Part shown: piece by piece, positions 61,533 through 64,000 of the stretch | How positions within the stretch are numbered: the stretch's first letter is position 1 | How the letters are laid out: each line of letters opens with the position of its first letter | Assembly: GCA_016716425.1 (NCBI GenBank) | Contig: JADJWJ010000020.1 | Span: 1 to 64,000 of the forward strand | Direction of reading: 5' to 3' | DNA length: 64,000 nucleotides | DNA from: Betaproteobacteria bacterium | Lineage (GTDB): Bacteria > Pseudomonadota > Gammaproteobacteria > Burkholderiales > Casimicrobiaceae | Program-made: the position numbers and the translations under genes | Notes under the pieces: generated by a model | What the model saw: only the letters and a program-made list of their open reading frames with translations | The model's database searches: none | Told to the model about the DNA's origin: nothing

Positions 61533-63334
61533 TGCGCGCGCTCGTCGCGGCAGCCTGCATGGCGGTGGCGACCGCGGTCGGCGCGCAGGCGCCCGCGAAC
61601 CGGGCGGACCCTGCCAAGGTCCTGCGCGTGGCGATCCCGATCGCGGAGACCGGTTTCGATCCGCAGGCGTCGCAGGACTTCTACTCGAACACGATCAACT
61701 CGGCGATCTTCGAGCCGCTGTACGAGTACGACTACCTCGCGCGCCCGCACAAGGTGATCCCGCGCGTGGCCGAAGCGCTGCCGGAAATCTCGGCGGACGG
61801 CACGACGTGGAAGATCCGCATCCGGAAAGGCGTGCACTTCGCCGACGACCCCGTGTTCAAGGGCGTGAAGCGCGAACTGACCGCGCACGACTTCGTGTAT
61901 GCGATGAAGCGCCTCATCGACCCGAAGATGCGCTCGCCCAACGTGTTCCTGCTGCGCGGGCGCCTGGCCGGCGTCGACGACGCGATGGCGAAGGCGAAGC
62001 CGTCCGGCCGGCTCGACTACGACGCGCCGATCGAGGGCGTGCGCGCGCTGGATCGCTACACGCTGCAATTGAAGCTCACCGAGCCCGACTACGCATTCCT
62101 CGACACGCTGACGTCGACGCAGACCGCCCCGGTCGCGCGCGAGGTGATCGAGGCCTACGGCGACGCGTCGGGCTGGGCGATGGGCAACCCGGTCGGCACC
62201 GGAGCGTTCCGGCTGTCCGAGTGGCGGCGCGGCCAGCGCATCGTGCTGGAGGCCAACGCCAACTACCGCGAGGAGACGTTTCCGGCGCTGCCGGTCAACG
62301 CCGATGCCGACGCCCGCGCCGCGCACGCGGCGATGAAGGGCAAGCGGCTGCCACAGGTCGGCCGCGTCGAGGTGTCCGTGCTGGAGGAGTCGAACCCGCG
62401 GCTGCTCGCCTTCAACAGCCGCGAACTCGACATGGTCGACGTGCCGCGCGACCTCGCGACGCGCGCGCTCGACGACGCGAACCGCCTGCGCCAGCCCTAC
62501 GCCGGCGAAGGCGTCACGCTGCAACGCGCGCCGGAGGCGGGCCTCGCATTCTTCGCGTACTTCAACATGAACGACCCGGTCGTCGGCGGCTACACGCCGG
62601 ACAAGGTCGCGCTGCGCCGCGCGGTCCTCATGGGGTACGACCCGGCGGAGCTCATCAAGGTCGGCCTGCAGGGACAGGGAACGGTCGCCACCCAGCCGAT
62701 CCCGCCGGAGGTGCCCGGCCACGTCGCCGGGCTGCGCAGCAGCACGCCGCACGACCCGGCGCTGGCCCGCGCGCTGCTCGACAAGTTCGGCTACCAGGAC
62801 CGCGACGGCGACGGGTTCCGCGAACGGCCCGACGGCCGCCCGCTGACGCTGACGATGGGCTCGGCGCCGACCGGCGAGAACCGGATCCGCGACGAGCTGT
62901 GGCAGAAGAACATGCGCGCGATCGGCGTGCGCATCGAATTCCTGCAGCAGAAGTGGCCGGACCTGCTCAAGATGGCGCGCGCCGGGCAGCTGCAGATGTG
63001 GATGGTCGGGTGGACCGCGACCTCGGCGGATTCGTTCATGCAGCTCGCCTACGGGCCGAACGGCGGCGAGACCAACATGTCGTTCTTCCGCAACGCCGAG
63101 TACGACGACCTCTTCCGCCGCAGCCGCCGCGCGAAGGACGTCGCGGAGCGGGACAGGCTCTACGCGCGGATGACCGAGATCGTCGCCGCCTACGCGCCGA
63201 TGGGCGGCGGCATCTACCGGATCGAGAACACGCTGGCGCGGCCGTGGGTGCATGGCTACAGGAAGGACAGCTTCCGCTCGCAGCCGTGGCGGTTCGTCGA
63301 CATCGACGTCGCGCGGCAGAAGTCGGGCAAGTGA
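61532..63334 (+). CDS. Family-5 extracellular solute-binding protein, copy 3
   Basis: This 600-residue protein has signal MRALVAAACMAVATAVGAQ. It is the most diverged copy: AETGFDPQASQDFYSNTINS, TAHDFVYAMKRLIDPKMRSP, GTGAFRLSEWRRGQRIVLEA, FNMNDPVVGGYTPDKVALRR and WMVGWTATSADSFMQLAYGP. Differences near the pocket (MVGWTATSADS versus QLGNRSTTTEG in copy 1) suggest another ligand. It overlaps copy 2 by one base (TGATG). Confidence 0.9.
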   Translation: MRALVAAACMAVATAVGAQAPANRADPAKVLRVAIPIAETGFDPQASQDFYSNTINSAIFEPLYEYDYLARPHKVIPRVAEALPEISADGTTWKIRIRKGVHFADDPVFKGVKRELTAHDFVYAMKRLIDPKMRSPNVFLLRGRLAGVDDAMAKAKPSGRLDYDAPIEGVRALDRYTLQLKLTEPDYAFLDTLTSTQTAPVAREVIEAYGDASGWAMGNPVGTGAFRLSEWRRGQRIVLEANANYREETFPALPVNADADARAAHAAMKGKRLPQVGRVEVSVLEESNPRLLAFNSRELDMVDVPRDLATRALDDANRLRQPYAGEGVTLQRAPEAGLAFFAYFNMNDPVVGGYTPDKVALRRAVLMGYDPAELIKVGLQGQGTVATQPIPPEVPGHVAGLRSSTPHDPALARALLDKFGYQDRDGDGFRERPDGRPLTLTMGSAPTGENRIRDELWQKNMRAIGVRIEFLQQKWPDLLKMARAGQLQMWMVGWTATSADSFMQLAYGPNGGETNMSFFRNAEYDDLFRRSRRAKDVAERDRLYARMTEIVAAYAPMGGGIYRIENTLARPWVHGYRKDSFRSQPWRFVDIDVARQKSGK

Positions 63335-63490
63335 TGCGTCGAGGCCGAGTACGCTACGGAGCGCACCGGGCAGATCCGGCGTGGCGGGAGCGCAGCCTTG
63401 ACCGCTGCCGCGATCGCCGCCTGTCCGGCGGGCGTGGATTGGGTTGGCGCCAGGCTGTCGGGATCCTGAATCGGCTGGACGCAGCGATCG
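63335..63490. other. Segment of unknown origin at a broken SDR gene
   Basis: No gene is recognised. It lies where the 3' two thirds of the SDR gene should be, directly after the third solute-binding protein gene, and looks like the joint of a rearrangement. Confidence 0.3.
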
Positions 63491-63817
63491 GCGCCTCCGG
63501 TCGTCGATCGGCAATTGCCAGGTCGTGCGGTTCGGCCCGGCGATGCCGGCCGAGCCAACGAGCGCGTCGATGCGCCCGAACGCCATCGCCGTGGCGGCCG
63601 CCGCACGCTCGACCGCGTGCGCGTCGGCCACGTCGAGCGTCTGCGTGTGGGTTCCGTGTCCGAGCCCCGCCGCTGCCGTCGCGAGCGCCGTCGCGTCGAG
63701 GTCCCACCGCGCCGCGCGGGCGCCTGACAGCACCAGCCGCTTCGCGACCGCGAGACCGATCCCCGCCGCGCCGCCGGTGACGACCGCCGTGCGGCCCTCG
63801 CAATCCAGCCGATGCAT
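63490..63817 (-). pseudogene. Truncated short-chain dehydrogenase/reductase (N-terminal part)
   Basis: A good ribosome site (GAAGGAGA) precedes ATG 63817. The protein has the Rossmann TGGAAGIGLAVAKRLVLSGA, DVADAHAVERAAAA and ALVGSAGIAGPN, then breaks off after TTWQLPIDD at about 63505. The catalytic Tyr-x-x-x-Lys part is absent, so no active enzyme is possible. Confidence 0.8.
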
Positions 63818-63950
63818 CGTTGTCTCCTTCGGTCCGCGATGGTGCCGAGCGCGGGACGACCGGCGGGTGTTCGCGTTGCCGCCGGGAGCCCACCGGCGCG
63901 CGATCGCTTCCGGCCTGGCCCGTTGGTCCGGCCGGCGAAGTCCCCCTTGG

Positions 63951-63975
63951 CCCCCGCCTGACCGCGGGGGTTTTT
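63951..63975 (+). terminator. Rho-independent terminator
   Basis: CCCCCGC and GCGGGGG form a 7-bp stem with a six-base loop, followed by TTTTT. On the plus strand it could end the peroxidase/solute-binding-protein transcript, although the SDR remnant lies between. Confidence 0.75.
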
Positions 63976-64000
63976 CATCCGCGGGCCGGTTTCGACATTC

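Overview
The window is about 70% G+C and looks like the chromosome of a betaproteobacterium, probably an uncultured Burkholderiales relative. Three things support this: the rpsU-yqeY-dnaG-rpoD order, the betaproteobacterial style of the urease/urea-transport genes, and the short palindromic repeats found in many gene junctions. Nearly all of it is coding, in compact operons with many ATGA stop/start overlaps.

Layout. Positions 1-3.1 kb hold the 3' end of an RHS polymorphic-toxin gene with a probable immunity gene, orphan RHS pieces and a broken HTH antitoxin-like gene. Positions 3.2-8.5 kb carry the urease operon ureDABCEFG. A decayed IS110-type transposase (8.6-9.6 kb) and a dedA gene separate it from the urea ABC transporter urtABCDE (10.9-16.7 kb), which has a likely sigma-54 promoter. 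A 323-nt stretch of pure G/C follows. Positions 17-21.8 kb carry miscellaneous membrane and sensor-type genes (GNAT-like protein, PH-domain protein, hemerythrin, CbiM-like protein, K+ channel). Positions 22-27.5 kb form a surface-polysaccharide operon on the minus strand: wecB, a hypothetical protein, a GT2-GT4 fusion and a methyltransferase. Next come tRNA-Ile(CAU), a Pat-like acyl-CoA synthetase/acetyltransferase fusion and a secreted lectin-like protein. Positions 31.6-37.2 kb are the macromolecular-synthesis operon, with tsaD divergent from it. Then come a hydrolase, a pentapeptide protein, plsY and folB.

Positions 40.6-44.8 kb are the most interesting part. This is a bufferin (copper-binding RiPP) locus, bufA-bufB-bufC-doxX, divergent from an ECF sigma factor sigF, its membrane anti-sigma factor nrsF and a coupled small secreted protein. 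Both sides of the 154-bp divergent region carry an exact GTAACC-N16-CGAA motif, the form I recall for SigF promoters of Caulobacter.

Positions 44.8-51.2 kb are a minus-strand run: racemase, dctPQM TRAP transporter, ogt, xerD, methyltransferase, ybaK. Positions 51.3-53.3 kb encode a TPR/O-GlcNAc-transferase-like protein. From 53.5 kb a plus-strand series encodes a fused 5-oxoprolinase-type HyuA-HyuB, a glutathione peroxidase-like protein and three tandem paralogous family-5 solute-binding proteins. The window ends with a truncated SDR gene and a terminator.

Two themes cut across the window. First, palindromic repeat units sit between and even inside genes. Some keep reading frame and ATGA coupling (ureA/ureB and the glycosyltransferase/methyltransferase junction). 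Others supply stop codons (tsaD/hydrolase) or insert about 40 residues in frame (the 5-oxoprolinase). Second, all single-base frameshifts I can see (RHS, antitoxin, ureD, ureC, transposase twice) lie in the first 9.3 kb. Either that end is decaying or it is less accurately assembled. All calls are from reading the sequence; no database search was run.
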